A stretch of 6,272 nt of DNA from DAOUCV01 sp034432095. Lineage in GTDB: Bacteria > Chloroflexota > Dehalococcoidia > Dehalococcoidales > UBA2162. The stretch spans positions 1 through 6,272 of the forward strand of contig DAOUCV010000030.1 of NCBI GenBank assembly GCA_034432095.1, read 5' to 3'. Shown piece after piece: positions 6,072-6,272 of this stretch (within the stretch, counting starts at the first letter, position 1; each line of letters starts with the position of its first letter). The translations under genes and the position numbers were made by a program. Under the pieces are notes generated by a model, which saw only the letters and a list, made by a program, of their open reading frames with translations, ran no database searches and was not told the origin of the DNA.

Positions 6072-6272
6072 ACTTCAATTTCTGGAGAAACCTCTGGGCA
6101 GACATTCCGGCCGTGGCGCCATCCCCTACGGCCGTCACTACCTGCCTGGGCGAACCACTCCTGATGTCACCGGCGGCAAAAACACCGGGAACCTCGGTCT
6201 CCATCCATTGGTTCACTATAACCTGCCGCTGACTGTCCAGCGGCACCACACCCTCAAGATAGTCCGTATTAG
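6070..6272 (-). CDS. Thioredoxin-reductase-like FAD-dependent oxidoreductase, C-terminal part (enters from the right edge)
   Basis: The last 67 codons of a minus-strand gene are present, ending in TAA at 6070-6072. The protein shows TEVPGVFAAGDIRSGSPRQ followed by TAVGDGATAG. This is the C-terminal FAD-contacting block of thioredoxin reductases and close relatives, in which GVFAAGD contacts the flavin and the following helix starts with a Gly/Ala-rich turn. The tail is short (MSAQRFLQKLK), so no fused domain follows. The CxxC and NADPH-binding region lie outside the window, so a true thioredoxin reductase cannot be separated from related oxidoreductases. It is convergent with the AKR gene, with 30 bases between the two stops. 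It is not the continuation of the left-edge gene in this linear window. Confidence 0.85.
   Translation of the reverse strand, partial: NTDYLEGVVPLDSQRQVIVNQWMETEVPGVFAAGDIRSGSPRQVVTAVGDGATAGMSAQRFLQKLK

Noticed and set aside
1..6272. CRISPR arrays, tRNA or rRNA genes, insertion sequences, selC
   Set aside because: Nothing with the required repeats, cloverleaf features or transposase motifs was seen. The only gaps are 42, 171, 96, 21 and 30 bases long, and all are accounted for above.

Overview
The window is compact bacterial DNA of middling GC, with short gaps and Shine-Dalgarno sequences before most genes. It holds four complete genes and two partial ones. A SelB elongation factor, an aldo/keto reductase ending in a two-cluster ferredoxin domain, and thioredoxin-reductase-like flavoproteins at both edges suggest an anaerobic or microaerophilic bacterium that uses selenocysteine. 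The style of the proteins brings uncultured Chloroflexota (Dehalococcoidia and relatives) to mind. That placement is an impression from protein resemblance, not something the sequence proves.

Layout: the left part (1-2049) is on the minus strand. selB is followed 42 bases downstream by the start of a thioredoxin-reductase-like flavoprotein that runs off the left edge. A gap of about 170 bases (2050-2220) separates selB from a divergent plus-strand group and carries a plausible promoter for each side. The plus-strand group is an acyl-CoA synthetase (2221-3828), a duplicated cupin protein (3925-4878) and an aldo/keto reductase-ferredoxin fusion (4900-6039). It ends head-on against the 3' end of a second thioredoxin-reductase-like gene on the minus strand, which enters from the right edge.

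How they may work together: the synthetase would activate a carboxylic acid as its CoA thioester. The bicupin and the Fe-S aldo/keto reductase are candidates for later or regulatory steps on the same or a related compound. The substrate cannot be read from the sequence. SelB and the flavoproteins are more general redox and translation functions and may be unrelated to this small catabolic-looking group.

The most noteworthy points concern the aldo/keto reductase. Its true start appears to be a non-canonical AUA placed after a good ribosome binding site. The usual catalytic lysine and histidine also appear to be replaced, although the Asp, the Tyr and all eight Fe-S cysteines are kept. The cupin is an internal tandem duplication in which only the second half has a full set of metal ligands. 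I found no mobile element, CRISPR array, tRNA or rRNA.
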